64,000 nt of DNA from Capsicum annuum (taxonomy: Eukaryota; Streptophyta; Magnoliopsida; Solanales; Solanaceae), in contig NC_061121.1 of NCBI RefSeq assembly GCF_002878395.1, forward strand, positions 18,861,277-18,925,276, given 5' to 3'. The position numbers and the translations under genes are program-made. The notes under the pieces were generated by a model that saw only the letters and a list, made by a program, of their open reading frames with translations, did not search any database and was not told the origin of the DNA. Shown here one piece after another: positions 42,928-54,235 of this stretch (position 1 is the first letter of the stretch; each line of letters starts with the position of its first letter).

Positions 42928-44124
42928 ACAACAACAAACCCAGTGTATTTCCACCTAGTGGGGTCTGGGGGGGGGGGGTAAGATGTACGCAGTCCATACC
43001 TCTACCTTTGAAGAAGTAGAAAGGCTGTTTCCGATAGACCCCCGGCTCAAGACACGAGATACCACACAAACACATAGTAAAGCACAGCACAAGATTACAT
43101 AACATAAATACGACACCCATAAGTAATATAAAACAGAGGAAAGCACACAGATTTGTAATAAAACATGGAACACAGACTCCTAACAAGAAAAAAACCCCCA
43201 CCAAGTAATTCCCTACATTAGCGACTCAAACTGGCCCTAGTCCTCTGCCCTAATTCGCGTCCTCCAGACCTTCCTATCTAGGGTCATGTCCTCGGTGAGC
43301 TGTAACTGCTCCATGTCCCGCCTAATCACCTCACCCCAGTACTTCTTCGTCCTACCCCTACCCCGCCTAAAACCATCCAACGCTAGCCTCTCATACCTAC
43401 GGACCGGGGCATCCATGCCCCTCCTCTTCACGTGTCCGAACCACCTCAATCGGGCTTCCCGCATCTTGCACTCCACTGGAGTCACACCAACCTTCTCCCG
43501 GATGGTCTCATTCCGAACTCTATCCCCTCTAGTCAGCCCACACATCCAGCGCAACATCCACATTTCTGCCACCCTCATCTTTTGGATGTGCGAGTTCTTA
43601 ACTGGCCAACACTTCGCTCCATACAACATGGCCGGACGGACTACCACCCTGTAGAATTTGCCTTTAAGCTTGGGCGGCACCTTCTTATCACACAGCACCC
43701 CCGACGCGAGCTTCCACTTCATCCATCCCGCCCCAATACGGTGCGAGACATCCTCGTCAATCTCACCGTTACTCTGGATCACGGACCCAAGATACTTGAA
43801 ACTCTCCCTCTTACCTACCTCCTGTGATTTCAGCTTCACTACTACCTCATTCTCCCGCCTCACGTCATTAAACTTGCATTCCACATACTCTGTCTTGCTT
43901 CTGCTCACCCTGAACCCTTTAGACTCAAGGGTTTGCCTCCACACCTCTAATTTGTCACTCACACCCCGTCGAGTCTCATCTATCAGAACTACATCATCTG
44001 CAAAAAGCATACACCACGGCACCTCCCCTTGAATACGCTGCGCCAACATATCCATCACCAATGCAAACAAAAAGGGACTAAGAGTAGATCCCTGATGCAA
44101 CCCTGTCCGGACAGTGAAATGCTC
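42928..44124 (-). mobile_element. 5'-truncated RTE-clade LINE
   Basis: The 3' end on the minus strand is (TTG)n, with the CCCACTAGGTGGAAATACACTGGG tail shared with TS SINEs, and the element reads back to 44124. TCAGATA flanks both sides (42921-42927 and 44125-44131), a 7-bp target duplication. It is about 1.2 kb, so only the 3' third of an RTE element inserted. A poly-G run sits at 42966-42978. Confidence 0.88.
43237..44105 (-). pseudogene. RTE LINE reverse transcriptase, C-terminal part
   Basis: A continuous frame of about 287 codons opens with [18 protein letters not shown], continues to [13 protein letters not shown] (the catalytic FADD box, about 44000), then KYLGSVIQ (thumb) and the C-terminal [19 protein letters not shown] and [13 protein letters not shown] blocks of plant RTE elements. 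It ends ...WRTRIRAED. The endonuclease domain and the first RT boxes are missing because of 5' truncation. The long open frame shows the insertion is fairly young compared with its neighbours. It cannot move without the missing part. Confidence 0.9.
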
Positions 44125-44759
44125 TCAGATATTTTCAAAAATAAGTCAAGTATAATGCAAACTTAATTACAGTGATGTATATCAACCAAAATAATTTAAT
44201 GCATCAGAAACTTAAATTAACAATACAATAGTAGATATAATATTGTTGTATTTGTATATAAAGTAATGCATCATAAGATATTTAGCTTTCAATACAATGT
44301 ATTAGATATTTTTACACATATAAAGTATTAAGTAAATTAAATATAATAATGTGTTAGTAACCACAAATAAATATAATGTGTCATGAACTGTAATGTATCA
44401 TGAACTCAATGTTATTAAATGAGATACTTGTTATCATAATACAATATATCATAAGTTTTTACATAATAGGAAAACTTATGATATTTGTTATCATAAGTTA
44501 TTAAATGACGTATAGTATGTAATTTGAACGGCAGTTTCTTTAATTAAGTGCATTAATTTCTAAACTGTAGGCTTAAATACCCTTTTTACCGTTTTTAACC
44601 ACAATTAAAAATTTATTAATGTATCATAAATTAATGTATCATGACGTTAACTAATGTATCATATCTAAGATTTTATGTAATTATTATAAAAATAGGGAGA
44701 GATGATAATTAGATAGTAAAGTGTTGGAGTTTATGTTGTTTATATATATATATATATAT

Positions 44760-45888
44760 AGCCATTAAACATTATTAAAACACATTATTAAAACACATAT
44801 TGTCTCTTAATAAAAAATCGACATTCAATGAAGAAAAATGCTTCAATTATGAACATCCCCGTGGAAATATGAGGAGTTAGAGTTCTTTTCCAATCATGAC
44901 TATATGATTTAACAAAAATTAACTTCCCTTATCCCGAGAGACGTGATGTGATGAATGAAATTTTTATGTCTTTAATTAAATATTTTTTATTTAATTTTGA
45001 AATTATAGAAATTTTTAGTATGGTGTAACAAGTAGAAATCTCACTCATGAACCTCTAAATGATGAGCAAACATTTGAATGCGAGAGCGAGGAATCACCCA
45101 ACGAATAGACGAGCTTAAAGAGGCACGAGCGAGACAAGAAACATGTTTTTAGAGACCTAAGACAATTCAATCTTTTTCTTATCTGAATAGCTAGAATAAC
45201 TGTCAACGTTGTACCATAAAGAGTCATTCCCCAGACAAAATGGGACCAGACCTTCATATTATTTAAGTAGGTTGGGCGACATATCAATAAGAGCACTCTC
45301 TTCTTAAACAATTATTACGCGACACAAATCTAAATTAATTCAATGGATTTTAAATATCAGATAATTAAAATAAAACAAAAAATCTTTCATTGACTTGTTC
45401 ATTGATGTTTTTATACATAAAAGAAGATAAGGTCGACTTTAAATAATGGAAAGATGTGTTTTGGTAAAAGTTAATCTTGAATTAACGAAGCTTATAAGCA
45501 CCTTCGTAGGATCATTAAATAATACTTACTTATTATAGACCAACAATTTGAGAAGTTTATCGTGTGACATACCTTGATAACTTTCCTTTTTTTTTTTTTT
45601 TTTTGACATTGTTGAATAAAAATTTAAAATATTTTACTTAATTTCTTATTGGGTCCATTTTTTGAATCCTTCAAAGACTTAATTGAGTACAAGTTTTAAA
45701 TTTGATGTATGTATGGACAAAATTAATATAGATCAAAATTAGGTGATAGATCCAATCCAATATGCCTAACAACTAGTAGGTTCTATCTCTTCTAAAGTCA
45801 AATCTATAATTTTTTTTCATTTAACAATAAAACAATCATTGATTCAGCTTCAAATTTTTCTTTACATTACACTTTATATAACCAACAA
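44760..45888. other. AT-rich spacer
   Basis: No gene, repeat end or RNA gene is recognised. A short minus-strand frame at 45311-45045 has no recognisable motif and unremarkable composition. Confidence 0.4.
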
Positions 45889-46209
45889 ATTAAATAACGG
45901 AAAAGGGTCAGAAATACCCTTCAAGTATTGAAATTGGTTCAAGAATATCCTTCATTTATCTATTAGGCCAAAAATACCCTTCCATCCACCTTTTTGGATC
46001 AAATATACCCTTATAACTAACATAATTTTTTTAAACCATAATTAGAAATTCTATAAAACACGTGGCAGCTTTGTATTTGTTGTAGATTAACTTAATTAAA
46101 ATATTAAATTAAATTCAGATTCAATTAAAATGCCGGACCCAAACCCACACCCGAAGTCGCGTTAGGAAGAATGTAATATTCCAACTGTTTTTTTCAAGTT
46201 ACCTGCATT

Positions 46210-46323
46210 GGATATATGCTTGAACTTGATAACAACTATTTCACTGCTCAACTGCCAATGGAGATTAAAGCGAATAATCTCACTAAACTTGAGATTAGTA
46301 GTGAAATTTTAGCTATTAATTGA
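46210..46323 (+). pseudogene. captured leucine-rich-repeat fragment
   Basis: Inside the Pack-MULE candidate, the frame GYMLELDNNYFTAQLPMEI, then KANNLTKLEIS, fits a plant LRR (LxLxxNxFxGxLPxEI). This is the pattern of LRR receptor-like kinase or LRR receptor-like proteins. Only about one and a half repeats remain before a stop at 46321, with no signal peptide, membrane segment or kinase. The Gly before Gln-Leu-Pro has become Ala. It was probably captured from a host LRR receptor gene; which one I cannot tell. Confidence 0.6.
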
Positions 46324-46939
46324 GTTATGTTAAGCCCAATGCCTTAATTTACATGTAATGTACTGTTATCATTAGGACTAATCTCGCATAAAAAATGAAC
46401 AAACACAGCTACTGTTATCATTAGGACTAATCTCGCATAAAAGACGGGTGTTTTTTTTTCTTTAATGACGTATCTATAAAGGATCTCCGCTTGCTGTCAA
46501 ACATAGAATGCACATCAAATCTGATGGTTTATTTAAGTGGTGACCATATATCAGAACTTGCCTGTGTCGATAGTGACTAGTTTGAAAGTAGGAAATAAAT
46601 TATGATTTGAGTTAGCTCTAGTTGGACATGATAAATGTAAAATTGTTTCCATACTAGCTGCCAATCAGTTGAAGCTACCCTTTCGATCTTTTAAGCTAGC
46701 ATTAAAAGTTGATCACTTCAATGAAACTCCAAATATTTCTCTCTTATTTATTGTTGTAGCATCAACGAAGAATGCAGCTAAATACAAATGTTAGTTTTTA
46801 GAAAAGGAAGAAGTTTTCATTTTCGGTTCTGCTGCGGATGTCTTCTACTGGATCTTAATAAGTTTTTTCCCAGGGACACTCTGTATCGCGCGTCTTTGGC
46901 TGTGATCAACTAGCAGAATTGACCCTTTCGTTAAGGTTA

Positions 46940-47435
46940 TACCTAGTATACTAGTAGACACCAACAAGATGAGCCAATGTCTAACCCTGAGAAATTACAG
47001 GGTAGGGTAAGGTTACTGTCTTGACATTGATTATATGGATAGAACAGTAGATTTAGACCTTTGTAAATATGGTTTCAGTACAACCTACGTACTGTTGTAC
47101 AGAAATTGAAACAATTACCAATTTCAAAAAGAAAACACAAGGTAGGGTAAATACTTCCGAAAATCTGAGTTGAAGTATTGACATAGAATAAAACCTTCAA
47201 AGTGTGTTATACTCTAAAGTGGTTGACTAGTTTTATTTGTGATAGGATAACTCGTGTTCTTTGTCTGTGGTTGTTTGGCTGGAGTTAGTCTTCTATACTA
47301 GGAATCCAGATAGACCTTTGTCTAGTGGTTTAGTTTACAGATCGACTAGAACAAGCTAGTAGCAATGCTACTGATGGAGAGAAGAACCAGATGAGTGCCT
47401 CCAAGTCTATATCAACTGTAGCTGATTCTGAATGA
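46940..47435 (+). pseudogene. captured exon-like pieces with splice borders
   Basis: Two coding-like islands lie in the Pack-MULE candidate. The first (about 46946-47000) encodes TSRHQQDEPMSNPEKLQ and ends at gaaattacaGGGTAGGG, a possible donor. The second (47341-47435) follows the acceptor gtttacag and encodes RLEQASSNATDGEKNQ, then MSASKSISTVADSE and a stop, which looks like a natural protein C-terminus. I do not recognise the donor gene, and the exons need not come from the same gene as the LRR piece. Confidence 0.4.
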
Positions 47436-47705
47436 CCGTATGTTTCTTTAATAAAATCATGAACTACTAATTGAATTCAAATTTAATTTAATATGTTAAT
47501 TAATTTAATTTACAACCAATAGAAAGGTATCACGTGTTTAAAAGAATTTCTAATTATGGTTTGAAAAAATTTGTTAGTTATAAGGGTATATTTGACCTAA
47601 AAAGGTGGATGGAAGGATATTTTTGACCCAATATGTAAACGAAGGGTATTCTTAAACCAATTCTAATACTTGAAGGGTATTTCTGATCCTTTTCCGATTA
47701 AATAA

Positions 47706-49888
47706 AAAAGTATAGGAACACCTCATTCCTTTGGGTTGTTAGCTCATAAAAATATAATTTGCTTAATTTGTTTTAGGTTTAATGAGTTATTGACTTATAA
47801 ATTTATTAGTTCAGCCTATTTTAGCCACAAAATATTGTATTGATATGGAATGTCAAAATATTTTTATAAAGAAAATTTTTATCATTTGATATATTAGAGT
47901 ACATATAATCATAGTAAAGAAAAAATAGTTTTATTAGATACTAAAGAAGGTTATAAAAAACACATTAGACAAATAAAATTGGGTGATTCGCACAAATTTT
48001 CCTATTTTGAGGCGGTGGTTAATTTTTGTCTCTCAAAATTGTTGTCTTCAAATTTTAAGATTAAGAACTTTAAGTAACACAAAAAATGTTCGAAAATCTC
48101 TTTAACAACGATAAATAAATAAATAAATAAATAAATAAACAAGAAAAAAAAATATTGTCTGACCCATTACAAAACAAATAGCTTATATTTGAGTCAATTG
48201 AGAACGAATGATTAGTCGATCAAACTAATTCCTAAAATTGATAATTCTCAATCCCTTTTCCATTGAGGTCATTTTCACCTACCCTTTCTTTTAAACTAAT
48301 TCTAAAACTCGCCATTTTCAATTCTTTTCTCATTCAAATCATTTTCACCTATACTTTCATTTGTCAGCTCGAAATTTAAGAACAATTTCTTGAAATTATT
48401 ATGAATAAGAAATTTTCTCCTTTAATATGATAATGAAGCCTCTTCTTAGGAGCAACAAAGTGTTTTTAGTCTGAAATCATGAAGTAACTGTAGCCGTATT
48501 TTTATGTATTTGTTAGATTTTCTTTCAATAATTTTCAAACCCTGCTACAACTTTTCATTTTTTGCTATAAATTTTTTAACTTAAAAAAAGTATGGTTTTT
48601 ATTTTAAAATAATAATCAAATGCAATTGTATAGAAACTTTATAATTGTTTTAAGATAATACCTGTATAGAAATCGTATAGTTATTGTATAAAATATATAG
48701 TATAAAATACATACAAAAATTGTATAGGATGTGGATATAAATTATATAATTGTTTCATAAAATACATATTTGAATAATGATTGTAGATGTATAAATTGTG
48801 CAAAAAAATTGTATAATTATTGTACAAAATATGTATAAAAATTATATAATTATTATATAGAATATGTTTTTGTATATGATGAGTATATATATTGTATATA
48901 ATATGTATTTGAATGATCATTGCAGTTAAAGGTTGTATAGAATGTGTATAAAAAATGTATAAGTGTTGTATAGAATATGTATTTGTATAGGATGTGCAGA
49001 GAAATCACATCATTATTGTATATAATATATATATCAGAATAATTATTGTAACTAAAGATTGTATAGGTTGTGTATAGAAACTATACAATTATTATTATGA
49101 TGTGTATATAAGTTGTATCATTATTTGTATAAAATATGCATATACGTATTTGATATCAAATATGTATTGACACATTCTTTTTTTAAATGTATTTAAAAAA
49201 TATTCTTTTATAAAATCGTTATACAATGTGTATAATTATTTATTATATTTTATTTTGATAGAATTAAAAAAATAAAATAGTTCAGTTATTCTTTTAAATA
49301 AAGGAGAAAAAATGTAAAGCAATGACAAAAAAAAAAGAAATTTAAAAAAAATAATGAAGTATGGACCAATCAGAAATTAACAAACCAAAAATAAAAATAA
49401 AAAAGGACATGCGTCAACCCAAAAAAAAAAGAAATAAAAACATGGATCAATTAGAAATTAACAAAGCAAAAAAAGAAAAGAAAACAGGACATGCATCAGC
49501 ATACATGCCAGCGACTGAAGTCCTTCTTATGGCTACAACTTGAGAATGTCATTCCTTAGGCTATTTTAGTGAAATTTGTTTTGACCTACATAAATCACAA
49601 GACAAAAGAAATTCACAGCGCATAAGTTCACCAGCACTAACTTATACTCCAGGGCATAAATTGAATGGCATAAGTTATGTTCTATCCATATGTTCAATAA
49701 TAAAAATTAAATCTTAAACATAAATTTTGTGTACATGTTATGTCATATGACATCAGTGGCACAAATTATGTCACATGACATTAGCGGTACAAGCTATGTC
49801 TACTAAACTTATTTCCGAACAAAGTTTTTAAAAAGGTTTGCCTTGTAAATTTAGATAGTACTAACTCATGGCCCAAGGCAAATATTAG
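47706..49888. repeat. AT-rich spacer with degenerate tandem repeats
   Basis: No gene is seen. 48113-48139 is an (ATAA)n run. From about 48640 to 49140 the phrase ttgtata(g/a)aatatgtatttgtataggatgtgtataaaaattgtataattat repeats many times with changes, similar to the array at 3665-3850. At 49610-49800 aagttatgt / cataag / acatgacatcagtggcac blocks repeat loosely. Confidence 0.5.
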
Positions 49889-49965
49889 CTAAAAACGTTT
49901 TTTTTTTCTTTTTTGGTAAGGTGGATAGATTAAATAAATAAAGTTTAGTACAGACTGCTGATTAC

Positions 49966-52900
49966 TTAGTCAGGTACAAAAATATGAGTATCAGGGTTCT
50001 GATAATTTATACAAGGATTGATTTTCCTAGCATAGTCAATTCCTAGAATGTCTGCCCAAACGTATTGTTGTGCATACACCGGAGGAACTGCCAAAAAGGT
50101 AGTGGATCGGAAGTCTTTCTTGTTCGCTCCCGCCTTGGCTAAGCAGTCAGCAACCATGTTTTGCTCCCTAAAGCAGTGGATTACTGGTGGGTAGCCCACC
50201 CTTCTTAGTGCACACCTGCAAAAATAAAAAATGGGATTATAGTGCATGTTTCCAACTTTCAACATATGAATAACCTCAACAGTGTCTACATTAATTTCAA
50301 CAGGAAATAATTTTTCGGACTCTACCAGTCGCAATCCTTCAAGTAGCACTAAAAGCTCCATTTGGTTGTTGGTGGTGGGAGGGAAGCTTTTGAAAAATCC
50401 AATAACCCTTGTGATTTCTAATGCACACACCAATACCCCCGATTCTCGGGTTCCCAAGGCAAACTCTATCAGTGTTAAGCTTGAATTTGACGTTCACAGG
50501 GGGCTGTCAGCGTACATTGATATTGATTTGTTGTGGTGTATGAGAGATACTAGGGAAAAGGAAAGAAAATTCAATAGCACTAGCGTAATCATTTCGAAAG
50601 GAAGTGGTGGTGTTGGAATTATTTAACACGCAATCATTCCTGCATTTCCATAATTCACACAGGCAAAAACGATAAGGGCCAGAAGGGAGATATTGAGATC
50701 AGCCATAGTGTTGTTGGACCAGTCTCTGATACTACATAGTAGGTTATCATTGGTGAGGTTGGTGATGGTAGACGCGTTATAAGCTAGCTTTTGGAATAAG
50801 CCATTCCAGAGACTGTTCGATCGACTACAGAACCAGAAGATATACATTGGATCTTCAGGGCTGTTTGGGTAGAATTTACAAGCATGATGGATTGGGACAC
50901 CCATGCATTTAAGGGTAAGATTACAGGGAAGTCTATTGTGTTGAATGAGCCAAAAAAATGCTTTATCTTGTTAGGTATTTTAAGGGCCCAAATCCAGCTG
51001 AAATTATGGCTCTCAACCATTTGCTGTAGTTTGGAAGTAATCATATTGTAGGCAAACTTACTTGTGAAAACTCCCTTGCCAGTGAGATTCCAGATTGTGT
51101 AGTCAGACTTGTTGGTGGTATCAGGAATGAGGGTGTGGTTGATGGTATGAATGAGGGGGGAAGAAAGTTGAGCAGAAAGCTGAGAAAAGTCCTAAGAATT
51201 ATTTCTCCAGAACTCTGAGACCTTTAAATCCCTGTGGTCATTTGGTATAGGGCCATGAATAATCGTGCATAGGGTATTGTGATTCGCGATCCATCTATCG
51301 GTCCAAAAATTCACCTGATCCCCCTTATATATAATCCACCTAGTTGCTTCCGAACAGATGTTAAGGCCCTTGTTAATGTTTTTCCAGGTTCTAGAAACAC
51401 CCTGCGAAGTGTTGGTAGTTTAGTTTGGAGAACTTTTGCCCAAAGAGATTGGGAATTTTTGGTAAACCTCCAAGCCAGAGCCGTGTGGGAGGTAGTGTTT
51501 TTGTACCCAGCTTGCTGGATACTCAGGCCACCAAAACATTTGGGTCTAGTGACAAATTCCCAATTTAGCATATGCATTTTTCGCTTAAGATCAGTGGCTG
51601 CCCAGAGAAAATTCCGCTAGATTTTGTCAATGTGCTTGTTGACTCTAGCAGGAATGGCTATATATTGCATAGTATGATTGGGGATGCTATTGAGAGTGGA
51701 TCTTGTGAGGGTGTCCCTTCCGGCTTAGTTGAGCAATTTGGTTTTCCAACTGAAAAGTTTTGCCTTCATTCTATCAATGATGAATTGAAAATTAGCGTTG
51801 GTGGGAGGTTTATGAAATATTGGGAATCCCAGATATTTGCCAAAATTATTCCCAGCAGGGATAGCAAGGCAAGGGGAGAAGCCTGAGAGACATTATTGTT
51901 GCAATTCTTAGAGAAGAAAATTTTTGATTTGCTCATATTAATTTTCTGGCCAGAGAAGGAGCCAAAAACTTCCAGCACCCTTTTAACAGTGCCAAAATTC
52001 TTTTGGTCAGCTTTTGTGAAGAGGGTTAGATCGTCAGCAAAAAAAAGGTGGGAGAGTTTTGGTTTTTTTCGTCTAATAGCAATGGGGGACCAGTTAAGTG
52101 TATCAACCTCATAATCTATTCTTCTAGATAGAAGTTCTATGCAAAGAATGAAGAGGTATGGAGCCAGGGGATCACCTTGTCGTATGTCCCTAGAATGGGA
52201 GAAAAAAAAGGTTTTTGTTCCGTTGATGAGAATAGAAATTAAAGAGGTAGAGATGCAAGACATAATAAGCTTAGAGAGAACAGGTGGGAACTTGAAAAAG
52301 ATCAAAGATTTTCGGATGAAGGACCATTCAATTCTATCAAAAGCTTTTTCAAGATCATTCTTGAGGATTATGTTGCCGTGCTTGCCTTTCATTCTGGAAA
52401 AGTGAGTGATGAATTCTTGGAAAATTATTGCATTATCGGAGGCCCTTCTGTTAGGTAGGAAGCTAGCTTGGGTGGGGCTAATGATTCTATTAAGGAAAGG
52501 TTTGATCCTATTGGCAATAATTTTTGTAATAATCTTGTACTAGGTATTGCAGAGGCCTATAGGGGGCGAAAGTTATTTAAGGTGACTACATTTTGGCATT
52601 TTGGTATGAGACAGAGGTAAGTAGTGTTGAACTCTGTATCCATGACTCCAGAAGAGAAAACTTTGTTGCAGAAGGAACTAAGATGTGAGCTGGTAGCATC
52701 CCAAAACTTTTGGAAGAAAAGGGGGTGGAGTCCGTCCGAACCCAAAGCTTTAGTGGCCTTAAAGCTGAAGACAACCCTCCTTATCTCTGTGAGAGAGGGA
52801 ATGTTGTCTAACAAAAAGTGAGATGAGTTTGGAATAGAGCACAAGGAAGAAGGGTTGGTAAGGGTGGAGTTTAAGAAGCTTGAATTATCAATGGTGTGCA

Positions 52901-54109
52901 AGGAGTTATAGTAGGAGAAGATGGATAACTCAATATCTTCTTGAGAGTATAGCCAGTTTTCTTGATCGTCTTCGAGTGACATGATTCTGTTTTTCCTCCT
53001 TTTATTAAGAGTAGAAGTGTGAAGAAATTTTGTGTTGGCATCCCCCTCAGTAAGCCAATTTATTATTAACTTAGTCTTCCAAAACTCACATTCTAACCTA
53101 AGGATCTTTTTGTATTGGCTCATTAAAGAATCCTCGAGGTCGTGGAGAAAGGAGCTAGTAGGATAGTGGGGACTTTTCTGAATTCCAACCATCCTGGCAT
53201 TAAGGCATTTTTTCTTAGAGAAGATGTTTCCAAAAACCTCTTTATTCCAAGGGATACAGATGTTCTGAAGGGTAAGGATAGAGTTAGTGAGGTCGCCATT
53301 ATTCATGAAGGCTTGATTTATTAAGGAGGGGAAGTCAGGATGAGAGCACCACATGGGTTCCATTCTGAAAGGTTTAGCCTTAGGGGTTGGGTTTCCACCA
53401 AAGTTAACCATGATAGGGCAGTGATCTGAGTGTGTTCTGGGAAGATGGGTGACAGAAGATTCAGGGAATAGGTGAAGCCATTGCACATTCGCAAGGCACT
53501 TATCAAGTCTCTCCAGGATGAGATTGTTATTATTCCTGTATCTCTTATTGGTCCAAGTGAACCTACTACCCTTAAAGCTTAAATCAACAAGGTTGCAGTG
53601 GTTGATACAATTCCAGAACAGGTTAACTCTGTTATTCCTAATGGGGTTTCCACAAAACTTATCATGGGATGAGAGGACTTCGTTGAAGTCCCTCCTAACT
53701 AACCAGTTCGTGTCAGGGTGGCTTCCCATAGAGTCAGCCAGCATGGTCAGTTGGTCCCAATGAGTTTTCCTTATGTCCAAGTTGGGACTAGCGTAGACAC
53801 TACTGAGTAACCAAGAAGAGGGGGGAGATTACCTTAACTGCAACATGGATAGATTGGGGAGTAATAGAGATATTAGTGATGTTAAGCATATCTTCTTTCC
53901 ACATCAGGATAAGACCCCCTGACATCCCAACAGCGGCAGATTGGATTTGACAGTCAAAACCCAGCTTCTGAGTAAGCTGATGATGGTCACTCATGCGAGT
54001 TTCAAGAACAGAAAGCATAGAAGGTTTATGGAGGGTTAACATAGCGTTACAGTGACGGCGGAATTCTACATTGTTAGCACCCCTAGCATTCTATATTATG
54101 AGGTTCATC
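49966..54109 (-). pseudogene. L1 ORF2: endonuclease, RT and RNase H
   Basis: ORF2 drives target-primed reverse transcription. The start MMNLII-stop-NARGANN at 54109 has a stop where most copies have Trp. The AP-endonuclease continues with LSVLETRMS (about 54005) and GGLILMW, shifts frame, then LFVRRDFNEVLS-like text, GSRFTWTNKR (53560) and RTHSDHCPIM (53425), with the catalytic SDH. RT follows: KALGSDGLHPLFFQKFW (52750), a break near 52550, then LKNDLEKAFDRIEWSF (52360), DIRQGDPLAPYLFIL (52190) and LFFADDLTLF (52050), keeping FADD. The region 51577-50623 holds the C-terminal WAL..P.KIKHF zinc-finger-like part. RNase H at 50500-49966 keeps NTD, QMELLVLLEGL, INVDTVEVI and MVADCLAK. At least five frame breaks are visible. 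Confidence 0.9.
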
Positions 54110-54235
54110 ATCAACTTGCTTTGGGGTGGGGAGGGGTTCACATTCACTGCCTTTTCTTTGTCCTGAGGGTCCAGGGGTGGCTGTGGTAAGTTGATATTGA
54201 TCATGGTATTCAGAGGGTTTAGAGATATGACGAAG

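Larger units (their letters stand above)
42226..44745. mobile_element. MITE-like element interrupted by an RTE LINE
   Basis: The left end ataaattacatataatcacacc and the right end (as inverse) ataaacaacataaactccaacac resemble the ends at 30134. Without the LINE it is about 1.3 kb. The phrase aatgtatcat recurs at least six times in 42870-42920 and 44370-44665, and a gaatttc(t/c)(a/g)ccatgttctcatct block is duplicated near 42435 and 42510. A (TA)n run at the right edge hides any target duplication. Confidence 0.45.
45898..47696. mobile_element. Pack-MULE candidate with ~225-bp inverted ends
   Basis: The left end (45898-46125) and the inverted right end (47470-47696) match almost throughout: CGGAAAAGGGTCAGAAATACCC, cttccatccacctttt, catataccctt-like and ccataattagaaattct blocks recur. 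ATTAAATAA flanks both sides exactly (45889-45897 and 47697-47705). Long terminal inverted repeats and a 9-bp duplication define Mutator-like elements. There is no transposase; the 1.3-kb interior is less AT-rich and carries pieces that look like host-gene exons. Confidence 0.88.

Noticed and set aside
42966..42978. Poly-G run as a G-quadruplex element
   Set aside because: It is a single G run in the LINE tail, without the further G tracts needed nearby on the same strand.
43286..44032. Three plus-strand open frames of 122-131 codons
   Set aside because: They are antisense shadows of the RTE reverse transcriptase, which has the FADD box on the minus strand.
45045..45311. 88-codon minus-strand frame
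   Set aside because: No motif, no codon pattern and no homologue I can recall; it is expected by chance in this length of spacer.
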